Virus record (IMG/VR): IMGVR_UViG_3300033155_001152
Location: 1 to 64,000 of that record
Reading direction: 5' to 3' (one strand)
Length of the DNA: 64,000 nt
Origin: a virus
Both the position numbers and the translations under genes were made by a program. The notes below the pieces were generated by a model that saw only the letters and a list, made by a program, of their open reading frames with translations, had not been told where the DNA came from and did no database searches. The stretch's first letter is position 1; each line of letters starts with the position of its first letter. Shown in pieces: positions 7,750 through 14,144 of this stretch.

Positions 7750-7922
7750 GCCGCTACTCGAAGGAGACCGCGACCAAGATTTGCGTTTTGGAGGTTGCGA
7801 CTCTCACGCTTTGCGGCGTTGATGGAAGGAATGTTTTTCTTGCTGCCCCACATTCCAGTGAAGATTACCTTACCGGCCATATCTCTTATGATGTGGCCTT
7901 TTCTGATGTACTTCTGTTCCAT
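7746..7922 (-). CDS. Small basic hypothetical protein (58 aa)
   Basis: A 58-residue frame with AGAGGT ahead of its ATG, ending in a TGA that overlaps the next ATG. The product (MEQKYIRKGHIIRDMAGKVIF...) starts like a small beta barrel and ends in a basic helix (SINAAKRESRNLQNANLGRG). Function unknown. Confidence 0.65.
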   Translation of the reverse strand: MEQKYIRKGHIIRDMAGKVIFTGMWGSKKNIPSINAAKRESRNLQNANLGRGLLRVAA

Positions 7923-7993
7923 AGCTTCTTACCTCTTGTCATGTGATCCAGATTCTATAGTGACGTATTCCGACCACGCCTACAACTCATCTG

Positions 7994-8302
7994 TTAGGAA
8001 GTATTGTCTCTGTCGAATATCTTCCTATAGTCGGTGACCAGATCACAGGCATCGATGATTCGACCATCCTCGTAAACCAGAACTGCGCGTAATTCCTCGT
8101 CCGTGCCGCACTCGTTAGGCTCGCGCAGTCCCTTTCTGACCTCCACTCCGTGATCAATAATTATCTGGCCCATTTCCGCGTACCACTCTGCCTTCGAATC
8201 GTACAGATCAGGCTCGCGTTTGCAATCAACCTTGGTAACGCCACCGACCGACAGGCCACACATCGTTTGTGTTACTGACAAAAATTGGAAGCTAGGCTCC
8301 AC
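7994..8302 (-). CDS. Hypothetical protein (102 aa), GTG start
   Basis: The start is a GTG preceded by GGAG seven bases away, lying inside the end of the upstream gene; ATG alternatives upstream or downstream lack such a site. The protein is acidic with a helical centre (DSKAEWYAEMGQIIIDHG). No domain recognised. Confidence 0.65.
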   Translation of the reverse strand: MEPSFQFLSVTQTMCGLSVGGVTKVDCKREPDLYDSKAEWYAEMGQIIIDHGVEVRKGLREPNECGTDEELRAVLVYEDGRIIDACDLVTDYRKIFDRDNTS

Positions 8303-9032
8303 TGGTTTTCTCCGCTGGTGGATAGAGTCCGTCAAGTGCTTCATTGAGCCCGTCGATGTCGACCTTCATCAGTGCGCCGCTCGATGCCTCCGGCAGATCA
8401 AGAAACTTATCACACTCAGGCCATGCCTCAAACAACCCCTTTGTGGATTTGACGACCTGTAGAATCTCAATCACGCCTTGCACTATTTCGATGATTGGCG
8501 CGGAAACCTTTTCCGCATCTTTACATGCAAGAACGTACCTAATCTCGATTTCGATTGCGGCGGCCTTTGATATGAGACCTCTTTTTACCAGACCTTCGAT
8601 GTGGTTATAGGAACTCCTCGAACAGTTCTCGGAGCTAAACTGCGCCATTTTTTCTGGCAGGCTTAAGTCGTACACACTTCGCATAATACAAAGCCTGTCC
8701 ATCGACATACCCCTGGAGAAATTACGGAATTGAAACGACTCGTTGATTGTCGGCTCAATAACACCTTTCCTGCGCGCTTTCTTCTTGGCCTTGACCGTAA
8801 CAATCGACAGCGGAATATCGTCGTGCATGGAAAGCATGGAATCTGCCAAGGTAGTGATTTCCTTCTTCATGCTGCCGTAAATGATATCGTAGATATCCAG
8901 GGCCGCAGCCTGCTCGATTTTGTTTATGGCTTCGTGAGCCTTCTTCGATACGTCCCTGAAAAAGCTATGGAGAATATCCCCTTTAACCGCTTTGCTCAGA
9001 GAGACTGACCTTCTCACTTTTGTCTCTTTCAT
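8292..9032 (-). CDS. Possible Nmad5-like protein (246 aa)
   Basis: A 246-residue helical protein with GGAGGAG before its ATG. The first 60 residues (MKETKVRRSVSLSKAVKGDILHSFF... DIYDIIYG) recall the start of the nucleotide-modification-associated domain 5 family, in which a basic helix is followed by a 'vYddvYg' motif. The match is from memory of the family pattern and weak, so the function is open. A promoter-like site lies upstream at about 9331. No catalytic residues are evident. Confidence 0.45.
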   Translation of the reverse strand: MKETKVRRSVSLSKAVKGDILHSFFRDVSKKAHEAINKIEQAAALDIYDIIYGSMKKEITTLADSMLSMHDDIPLSIVTVKAKKKARRKGVIEPTINESFQFRNFSRGMSMDRLCIMRSVYDLSLPEKMAQFSSENCSRSSYNHIEGLVKRGLISKAAAIEIEIRYVLACKDAEKVSAPIIEIVQGVIEILQVVKSTKGLFEAWPECDKFLDLPEASSGALMKVDIDGLNEALDGLYPPAEKTSGA

Positions 9033-9110
9033 TTGGTTTCTCCTCCGGCACACAGCCGTCCATTATTAAAAATACGATCAACAAGATCAAACACAAATCC
9101 CCTATTGCGT

Positions 9111-9296
9111 TCAATTGAAGTTCAACGCTTCCCCTGGTCTGGGTTCCCTATACGTTGACTCTCTCGCATCGTCCTGTCTTGATGCCTTGTTAGTGTCTGA
9201 CCTTGCCACTAATGCTTTTAGATTTGGCCCGTATGAATTTGGTGTATCCGAACCCTTCTCGCTTGATTCGTCCGTATCGTGTCTCGCTCCGGTCAT
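9111..9296 (-). CDS. Doubtful hydrophilic peptide (61 aa)
   Basis: A hydrophilic 61-codon frame (MTGARHDTDESSEKG...) lies directly downstream of a good promoter motif. AAGG touches the ATG rather than sitting five or more bases ahead, so translation would be poor. Composition suggests a disordered peptide. It may instead be untranslated leader of the gene ending at 8292. Confidence 0.3.
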   Translation of the reverse strand: MTGARHDTDESSEKGSDTPNSYGPNLKALVARSDTNKASRQDDARESTYREPRPGEALNFN

Positions 9297-9330
9297 CCTT
9301 GATCCCCTATTTGTTTATCGCTTCATGTCT

Positions 9331-9356
9331 ATTATAGCCCAATCAAACCACTCCTA
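9331..9356 (-). promoter_or_regulatory. Promoter, TAGGAGTG / TATAAT class
   Basis: On the minus strand TAGGAGTG (9349-9356) is followed 12 bases later by TATAATAG (the -10 at 9331-9336). The same two boxes with identical spacing occur before the gene starting at 10904. The first box overlaps the stop codon of the phosphoesterase gene. It would drive the genes starting at 9296 and 9032. Confidence 0.6.
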
Positions 9357-9941
9357 ATTCACTTGCCTGTAGGGGGGTTTGTGGTGGTCGAGGCACTCTG
9401 CCTGTTCGTTGCGAAGAATCAAAGCGACCTCGCTCAACGAGAAAGGCTTCCATAGTCCAAGTAGATACTTTGCTGAATCCACACCTACATCAAGCTGACA
9501 AGGCGCTCTTGACAAATTGTTATGACAGTGGCCGTGTAAATTCCAGGAGCCATAATGCATCTTGTTCCATGACCTGAATGGGTAGTGACTCATTATGAGC
9601 CTATATACGCTGTCGTCCACGCACATCTTCTGCTCATGATAGGGTTTGACCCACTCGAAATAATCCTTGTTCCTAAGATTCAGGCCCTTATCGTGGTTAC
9701 CTATTACAAGATACTTTCTGCCGTTCAACAGGCTTAAAATCTCGCTGGTCTTTTCTCCTTTCGACATGGAGAAGTCACCCAGGATAAACGTGTGTCCATC
9801 TTCTGGAACCCACCTGTTCCACTCGTTAATAAAGCACCTGTCCATATCATCGACGCTATCGAAACCATCCCTGTACTTAGAGGCATGGTGATGAGCGCCG
9901 AAGTGTTGATCAGCCGTGAAGAATGTCTTGAGTGGATTCAT
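9354..9941 (-). CDS. Calcineurin-like metallophosphoesterase
   Basis: A 195-residue metallophosphoesterase. The metal-binding motifs are in order: FTADQHFGAHHH (D-x-H type, residue 9 on), ILGDFS (GD near residue 53), VIGNHDKGL (GNHD near residue 78) and HGHCH (near residue 138). This is a complete set for a two-metal phosphodiesterase. Substrates in this family range from nucleotides to nucleic acid ends, so the specific reaction cannot be read from sequence. AGGAG precedes the ATG. It is unrelated in context to the SbcD-like gene at 24-25 kb. Confidence 0.85.
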   Translation of the reverse strand: MNPLKTFFTADQHFGAHHHASKYRDGFDSVDDMDRCFINEWNRWVPEDGHTFILGDFSMSKGEKTSEILSLLNGRKYLVIGNHDKGLNLRNKDYFEWVKPYHEQKMCVDDSVYRLIMSHYPFRSWNKMHYGSWNLHGHCHNNLSRAPCQLDVGVDSAKYLLGLWKPFSLSEVALILRNEQAECLDHHKPPYRQVN

Positions 9942-10092
9942 GATCTCTCCTATGCTCTCAGATCATTTCTAAGAGCAGGTAATGGGTTGCTGATATGCTG
10001 GCATCAGTCTGTTGTTTCCTGTGGCTGTGAGTGCGTTCATGTGCTGCGTCACATAGATACATTAGGTTTTCAATCTTGGCTGGATAAAAGAA

Positions 10093-10118
10093 GAGGCTGG
10101 ACACGAATGTCCAGCCTC
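10093..10118 (-). terminator. Rho-independent terminator with UUCG loop
   Basis: An 11-bp perfect stem (GAGGCTGGACA / TGTCCAGCCTC) with a TTCG tetraloop on the minus strand, followed by TTCTTTTATCC. It lies 19 bases after the stop of the Ala-rich protein gene and would end that transcript. Between it and 9942 I see no gene. Confidence 0.85.
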
Positions 10119-10136
10119 GCTATTGGCACTGATGGC

Positions 10137-10904
10137 CTACGACTTGCCAGATGCGGCGGGAGTCTTTGTGATTGCTTGGTACAACGTCGAAGCGTCCTGA
10201 CGAATGCACGGTGAACCACGTTCGGCGTCCTTGGTTACGATCCCCACGACAGGGAACAGTGCAACCATTTCGCCAGCCTGACGGCGAGCGGTGCCGATCT
10301 TGTAGCCAGCGGCCAAGTAGAAGTCTGTGAGCGACTTCTGGGTAAACTCGCCTGCTTTCTCCAGCATGGAGACGGCCATACGAGTGTAGACACTTGGTGC
10401 CTTCTCGTTGTTCGCGCTAACGAACAGATTGATCGCCTTCTCGCGAGACTTCTTATCGAGCTTGTCGATAGCCGCGAGAGTGTCCGCCATGCTCTTTCGA
10501 AGGTTGGCAGCCGTGGGGTTCTTCCAACGGCCCACAATCAGATCGAACAGGCTGTGGTGATCGCTACCCAGGCGGGTAGTGATGATGTCGCTGGCAGTAT
10601 GAGTTTCGAGGCTCATACGTGGGGCGGCAGGCTCTTTGGGCTTAGCGTCTGCTTTCTCAGCAGCCTTCACCGCTATTTTTTCAGCCGCCAGTCTTTTCTT
10701 TTTCTGAGCCTTTGTTTCTGGTTTGATGTCTGCGTTCACCTCTGCTACTGCATCAGCAGTTTCAGCCGTGGCGACCGCGCTTTCAACATCTGCCTCGTCA
10801 GCGTTATCGCTGGCCTCCGCAATTGTTGCCGCTTCTTCGATGGCCTCATCAGTGAGAACATCGTCAGCAGGTTTCGCTGCTGGTTTTGCCGTTGCTTTAC
10901 CCAT
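10137..10904 (-). CDS. Ala-rich two-part hypothetical protein (255 aa)
   Basis: The first 90 residues are low-complexity Ala/Glu/Asp/Lys sequence (a flexible acidic-basic tail). The rest (about residues 95-255) is a folded helical domain beginning with MSLETHTASDIITTRLGSDHHSLFDL and containing an ARRQAGEMVALFPVVGIV segment. This is a monocistronic unit with its own promoter (10961-10986) and strong terminator, suggesting an abundant product such as a DNA-binding or early host-takeover protein. No family recognised. Confidence 0.75.
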   Translation of the reverse strand: MGKATAKPAAKPADDVLTDEAIEEAATIAEASDNADEADVESAVATAETADAVAEVNADIKPETKAQKKKRLAAEKIAVKAAEKADAKPKEPAAPRMSLETHTASDIITTRLGSDHHSLFDLIVGRWKNPTAANLRKSMADTLAAIDKLDKKSREKAINLFVSANNEKAPSVYTRMAVSMLEKAGEFTQKSLTDFYLAAGYKIGTARRQAGEMVALFPVVGIVTKDAERGSPCIRQDASTLYQAITKTPAASGKS

Positions 10905-10960
10905 AATTAAATCCTCTTTCTGGTTTGTATTCCTGACTGTTCCAGCCAGACCGTGAGCAT

Positions 10961-10986
10961 ACTATAGCCCCGATAATACACTCCTA
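10961..10986 (-). promoter_or_regulatory. Promoter, TAGGAGTG / TATAGT class
   Basis: TAGGAGTG (10979-10986) and TATAGTAT (-10 at 10961-10966) on the minus strand with the same 12-base gap as the site at 9331-9356. It lies about 57 bases upstream of the ATG at 10904, with AGAGG before that start. Confidence 0.6.
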
Positions 10987-11083
10987 CAACCATCCCCGTA
11001 GGAAGTATCCGAGCCACCTAATTGGCTTTTTCGCATATATAAGATGATGGTCAAGTATCATGGCAGCACCAATCCTACAAGAA

Positions 11084-11125
11084 GCACAGCACAATAACCT
11101 AGTGAGCGCACAACACAATAACCTA
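11084..11125 (-). repeat. Two direct repeats, 18 bp, period 24
   Basis: On the minus strand TAGGTTATTGTGTTGTGC (11108-11125) and TAGGTTATTGTGCTGTGC (11084-11101) differ at one base and lie 24 bp apart, about two helical turns. This is the geometry of paired protein-binding sites upstream of the promoter at 10961. They may be operator or replication-initiator sites. Confidence 0.65.
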
Positions 11126-11254
11126 AAAATGGTACGAGCAGGCTTTGGCCTGCTTTTCGTCGGCCCAAACGCAGGCTGTGGCCTGACGCCTAGGTGATTG
11201 CAAATGCAAGCATAGACGGTCGTAAGAGGGCTTAATGACTGCCTTTCTGGTCAT
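11123..11254 (-). CDS. Doubtful small protein (43 aa)
   Basis: A 43-codon frame beginning MTRKAVIKPSYDRLCLHLQS with AAGGGG nine bases ahead. It spans the near-repeat GCAGGCTtTGGCCTGC / GCAGGCTgTGGCCTGA, which gives an internal repeat RQATAC / KQAKAC in the product. It may be a real peptide or chance in a regulatory region. Confidence 0.3.
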   Translation of the reverse strand: MTRKAVIKPSYDRLCLHLQSPRRQATACVWADEKQAKACSYHF

Positions 11255-11545
11255 TAGCGATATCCCCTTGACCTATTCATTTGTCGGGCAGAACCTTTCC
11301 GATGCCTTTCTCCTATAGAAAAATGCCGAGCCGAATCTAGCACTCGAGCCGTTTCTATATACACGTATGTGAATTTGTGAGGATATTTCTGGAATTCACG
11401 AATGTCGTGAATTATGGCACTAAATGTACACCCCAGGATTGAGTCTTGGCTGTCTCAGATCGCCCAGAGCGAATAGTCGGGGTCTTTGGCTTGTGCTGGT
11501 ATCGATTGAATATGCGGATCGCTTAGATCGACGCTGGTTAAAATT

Positions 11546-11636
11546 GGCGGGGATCGAGACAGTCGGAGGTGGTGACTGCCCAGACTTTTCCGACGAGAGC
11601 GGTCACTCTCGTTAGTCTGGCGAACTCGATCCCGCC
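11546..11636 (-). ncRNA. Structured RNA element, three-way junction
   Basis: About 90 bases fold into one nested structure. A 12-bp closing helix (GGCGGG-ATCGAG with CTCGAT-CCCGCC, one bulged base) spans 11546-11558 and 11625-11636. Inside are two arms. One is CAGTC / GACTG (11560-11564 with 11574-11578), whose loop reads ACCACCTCC on the minus strand. The other is CAGACT / AGTCTG (11581-11586 with 11613-11618) topped by ACGAGAG / CTCTCGT (11592-11598 with 11605-11611). An extended -10 promoter (11704-11709) on the minus strand lies about 70 bases upstream, and AATTTTAACC follows the structure. The strand is inferred from that promoter. The ACCUCC loop resembles the anti-Shine-Dalgarno sequence of 16S rRNA. 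It could be a regulatory RNA, or a DNA-level cruciform of an origin. Confidence 0.5.
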
Positions 11637-11671
11637 GTTGGTGCAATCGTTTCTGTCATTGTTGTCCTGAA

Positions 11672-11766
11672 AGTATCGTTGCATCAAGATCGTTATCAAA
11701 AATATTATAGCAGCTAATTCATAGCCTTATGAGGAAGTATCGTCAGGAATATCGTTACATTTTTGT
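11672..11766. repeat. Iteron-like repeats (AAGTATCGT family)
   Basis: Four related words occur within about 95 bases on the plus strand: AAGTATCGTTGCATC, AAGATCGTTATC, GAAGTATCGTCAGG and GAATATCGTTACAT. They flank the AT-rich promoter region. Repeats of this kind bind initiator proteins in phage and plasmid origins. The similarity is imperfect, so this is a candidate only. Confidence 0.4.
11704..11712 (-). promoter_or_regulatory. Extended -10 promoter upstream of structured RNA
   Basis: TGCTATAAT on the minus strand, a perfect extended -10 hexamer. No clear -35 box is visible, as expected for extended -10 sites. The first element downstream on this strand is the folded region 11636-11546. 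About 11260-11540 holds no convincing gene. Confidence 0.5.
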
Positions 11767-11862
11767 TAGAAAAACCGTCTAGTTTTTCGTGCGACTTTCT
11801 GGACAGAATCCTGGCGACATTCTCTTTTAGCTAAGTATAAGGTAATATGTGGGTGGTGTGGC

Positions 11863-11891
11863 CCCCAGGCCGAGCGAAGAAAGACTGGTCC
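11863..11891 (-). promoter_or_regulatory. Two-box element, copy B
   Basis: GGACCAGTC (11883-11891), 11 bases, then GGCCTGGGG (11863-11871) on the minus strand. The same boxes with the same spacing occur at 45307-45335. Both copies begin within one base of a gene's stop codon. The role is unknown; it could be a phage-specific promoter or operator. Confidence 0.5.
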
Positions 11892-12080
11892 TCATTTTAG
11901 AAGCAATCTCGCGTCATTAGCTCCGCAAGTGCAGGGGTGTGTGGCTCCCATAGTGCGATTACACGCGGTCATATGGTCACCATCAACCTCAAGCATCTTA
12001 CTCAATACCTCTCTAAGCGAATCGACAAGCTGACAACACCCGCAAGACGACGCTCCACAACTTCCTGGTACACCTGTCAT
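11892..12080 (-). CDS. Cys-rich mini-protein (62 aa)
   Basis: A 62-residue protein with eight cysteines (CGASSCGCC, then AC, CTC), suggesting one or two zinc sites. The ATG shares a base with the upstream stop (TAATG), so it is translationally coupled. It is followed directly by the two-box element. Function unknown. Confidence 0.65.
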   Translation of the reverse strand: MTGVPGSCGASSCGCCQLVDSLREVLSKMLEVDGDHMTACNRTMGATHPCTCGANDARLLLK

Positions 12081-12280
12081 TATTTGATCCCCGTTTTTAA
12101 TTTCTCTCTGAACATTGCCGAATCTACAGCAAGGTCTGCATTGGCAAGATGAGATGTCATCGTGAACCTGTGGGTGTACTTTCTATCATCATCTTCAAAA
12201 TAGTTGTTTGACCTTTTCATGTTTCTCAACAACCAGCGATATCGTTTGGCCTGAATTTTGTCTCGCGCTTCGTGACTCAT
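12080..12280 (-). CDS. Small basic protein (66 aa)
   Basis: A 66-residue basic, helical protein (MSHEARDKIQAKRYRWLLRN...). The chosen ATG has GGAGG five bases ahead. It begins about 20 bases after the last pseudoknot of the tmRNA gene, so both may be on one transcript. No family recognised. Confidence 0.65.
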   Translation of the reverse strand: MSHEARDKIQAKRYRWLLRNMKRSNNYFEDDDRKYTHRFTMTSHLANADLAVDSAMFREKLKTGIK

Positions 12281-12297
12281 TTCACCCTCCAATTAAA

Positions 12298-12735
12298 GTT
12301 GTCCCCGGCTTTTGGTGACAAGGCAGCTTCCAATTGGAAAGCTGGCCGGGGCCTCGAAGGATTAAGCTGCCATCGCTAGAGGCTGGAACGAATCCATACC
12401 TACAAACTCTGACATATCTGCTTCTTCCTCGACAAACTGTTCGTTTGCTTTTACTTTAGAGGCGGTTACGCCGCTTACGCGAGTCGTCTTCCGTGATTCC
12501 GTATACCATGTCGAAACCGATCACCCCCATCAAAAACTGTCTGTCCGGATTTCGGGTCAATTGGCAGCGACCCTATCCTGTTGCTGCTTCTATTGCTTCA
12601 ACCTTGCCAAAGATGAAACTCAAAGTGACTAACTCGACAAACAGCTTATGGTGGAGGTGGCGGGAATCGAACCCGCGTCCACAATACCTACTAACACAGC
12701 CTCAAACGACCATAAGTTTCCAACGAATTCATTCT
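12298..12735 (-). ncRNA. ssrA: Transfer-messenger RNA, circularly permuted (two-piece)
   Basis: Transcribed right to left. The acceptor piece comes first and ends in a T-arm GCGGG-TTCGATT-CCCGC (12660-12676), acceptor strand CACCTCC, A and CCA (12649-12659). After a 120-base spacer (12529-12648) the coding piece begins GGGGGTGATCGGTTTCGACA at 12528. GGGGGTG pairs with CACCTCC over seven base pairs including the G3-U70 wobble, the alanyl-tRNA synthetase identity element. CATGGTAT (12503-12510) pairs with GTATTGTG (12680-12687) as helix P2. The tag frame runs from a GCA resume codon at 12448 to TAA at 12362, encoding 28 residues that begin ANEQFVEE and end QPLAMAA. An H-type pseudoknot (CCCCGGC/GCCGGGG crossed by TTGTC/GACAA) follows. 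The outer ends are approximate. Permuted ssrA is typical of Alphaproteobacteria, cyanobacteria and a few Betaproteobacteria. Confidence 0.9.
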
Positions 12736-12753
12736 TACATATTGCGAGTGAGT

Positions 12754-12933
12754 TTACAACCCACAAGTGTGTTTGTCCTTTCGACGCGCCCCACAGAGAA
12801 TACAACCGTTGCTTCCAAGGCAACCGCGATTTTCTCTGTTGACGGAGGCTCTCAGCTTTCGAAGTCTGGTAATTTCACCCGCGTAATATTCCGGATCAAT
12901 CTTTACCATTTTAATTAGGTCTTTATTTGCCAT
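12754..12933 (-). CDS. Small basic Cys-containing protein (59 aa)
   Basis: A 59-residue basic protein (MANKDLIKMVKIDPEYYAGEITRLRK...) ending with a Cys cluster (GCLGSNGCILCGARRKDKHTC), a likely zinc knuckle. The ATG lies within the end of the preceding gene with GGAG about ten bases ahead. It ends just before the tmRNA acceptor piece. Function unknown. Confidence 0.6.
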   Translation of the reverse strand: MANKDLIKMVKIDPEYYAGEITRLRKLRASVNRENRGCLGSNGCILCGARRKDKHTCGL

Positions 12934-13315
12934 TTGCACCAAACTCCTGCCAATCCTCAACCGTCTGCTTGATGTAGGCCGTGTCGTGGTTAGGCATTTG
13001 CTTTTGGAATATCAAAAGATGTTTCGCGCACAGAGACATCGCACCTGTCTGACCATGCTCGTCTGGCTCGACCTCAGTCACTACGAAAACCGGCACGGCC
13101 GCGCATCGCACTGACGTATGACATGAGCCGCCAATTGTAAATGGATTGTATTTTTCTATATCCGTTTGGCACTGCTCAATATCAACAGGTTCCAGTGGCG
13201 ATATCGCATCTTTCGACGGATAGATGTGACCATTCGCACACCTGTCATTTCCATTAGGTCGTCTTTCTCTGCTGACGCCTTCGGTCTTACAAGTTGGGCA
13301 TAATCCGTAACTCAT
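12923..13315 (-). CDS. Zinc-ribbon hypothetical protein (130 aa)
   Basis: Starts at an ATG with AAGGAG six bases ahead. The N-terminal 30 residues form a zinc ribbon (CPTCKTEG ... RCANGHIYPS), and further cysteines follow (SCHTSVRCAAVPV ... LCAKH). The layout resembles small proteins that read or bind nucleic acids, but no family is recognised. Confidence 0.65.
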   Translation of the reverse strand: MSYGLCPTCKTEGVSRERRPNGNDRCANGHIYPSKDAISPLEPVDIEQCQTDIEKYNPFTIGGSCHTSVRCAAVPVFVVTEVEPDEHGQTGAMSLCAKHLLIFQKQMPNHDTAYIKQTVEDWQEFGANGK

Positions 13316-13316
13316 T

Positions 13317-13538
13317 TTACTCTCCTTGATTTGCCGTGCTTTCAACCGTTGTTTCACCGAATTTTATGATGCCGTGAAACTGTGGTCCGAATCGTCGCCA
13401 AAAGCCGAAACGATTGCGACGGACAGTTCTGAAGAATCCAGTGACCCCACCGTCCATACGGTTAGCTATCTGGTTTTTATTTAACCATGACGCTTTGCAT
13501 GGGCCTTCGTGACCTTTCACTTCACTATAGAAAATCAT
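13317..13538 (-). CDS. Hypothetical protein (73 aa)
   Basis: Starts at an ATG overlapping the stop of the gene upstream (ATGA), with GAAGG about ten bases ahead. Basic and aromatic-rich in its centre (FFRTVRRNRFGFWRRFG). No domain seen. Confidence 0.6.
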   Translation of the reverse strand: MIFYSEVKGHEGPCKASWLNKNQIANRMDGGVTGFFRTVRRNRFGFWRRFGPQFHGIIKFGETTVESTANQGE

Positions 13539-13675
13539 CGCTTGACAACCTTCTTTTCGCCACACTTTTTACAGACGTAGGTGCTTGACCCCTTTGTGTA
13601 TCCAAGATAGAAGGCCAGTGCAAGTAGAAAACATATTTGCAGAAGAATTCCAACCATGCCTGCCGCGTTACTCAT
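13535..13675 (-). CDS. Membrane-anchored zinc-ribbon peptide (46 aa)
   Basis: A 46-residue protein: an N-terminal hydrophobic helix (GMVGILLQICFLLALAFYLGY) and a C-terminal CKKCG pair followed by basic residues. It is coupled at both ends by ATGA overlaps, which makes it a credible gene despite its length. Confidence 0.6.
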   Translation of the reverse strand: MSNAAGMVGILLQICFLLALAFYLGYTKGSSTYVCKKCGEKKVVKR

Positions 13676-13764
13676 GCCGGTAACCATACGAGCATCGATT
13701 CGCCCTCGACAAGATCATCTTCATGCGGCGAGTAGTTGCAAGGCTTGCATACGTAGGTAGTCAT
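13672..13764 (-). CDS. Zinc-binding micro-protein (30 aa)
   Basis: A 30-residue frame with a perfect GGAGG six bases before ATG, overlapping neighbours at both ends. The product begins MTTYVCKPCNYSPHEDD and carries CxxC plus His. It may form half of a zinc site or dimerise. Confidence 0.5.
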   Translation of the reverse strand: MTTYVCKPCNYSPHEDDLVEGESMLVWLPA

Positions 13765-14144
13765 GCATCGCCTCCGGTCGCTCTGCCATTCAAATACATA
13801 ACCATAGCGTTGGCGAACTTGCCCTTCTTGTAGTCCCAAACATTGTGTGTGCCGTGACCTTTTGTCTCGTGATATACACAATCTTTGTAGTCCATCCATA
13901 CGGAATGATCCTTCATATCCTTCATAAACTGAAGAATAAGAAGGTCGTCATTGGCGTCTACCCAGGGGTCGAAATTCAATTCGCGTGACCATGATTTCTT
14001 CACGGAATTATTTGCGGGAGATATCCAAACAGACTCACCATGAACCGCATCTGGTACGCCTAGTTCTTGAAGGCCCTCCAGCGTATCTATTTCAACCCAG
14101 CCCAAATATTTTGCAAGCCTTCTGCACTCAATTTCCTTAATCAT
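13761..14144 (-). CDS. Phage ABA-sandwich-like protein (127 aa)
   Basis: A 127-residue protein. The order of features recalls the small phage 'ABA sandwich' domain family: an N-terminal helix plus 'YLGW', a variable loop, a segment ending ELNFDPWVDANDDLLILQFM, and a C-terminal FANAMVMYLNG helix. In that family a 'YStdiaaAWeVv' motif is followed by 'AiclAaLkal'. Members have no known activity. The assignment is by pattern and moderate at best. Confidence 0.5.
   Translation of the reverse strand: MIKEIECRRLAKYLGWVEIDTLEGLQELGVPDAVHGESVWISPANNSVKKSWSRELNFDPWVDANDDLLILQFMKDMKDHSVWMDYKDCVYHETKGHGTHNVWDYKKGKFANAMVMYLNGRATGGDA

Noticed and set aside
9942-10090. Short frame of about 27 codons upstream of the phosphoesterase gene
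   Set aside because: Very short, with no ribosome-binding site; more likely untranslated leader.
12493-12918. Plus-strand frame of 141 codons and a minus-strand frame at 12629-12823 that look coding
   Set aside because: Both run across the tmRNA acceptor piece and spacer. The RNA structure explains the sequence, and neither has a ribosome-binding site or protein-like composition.
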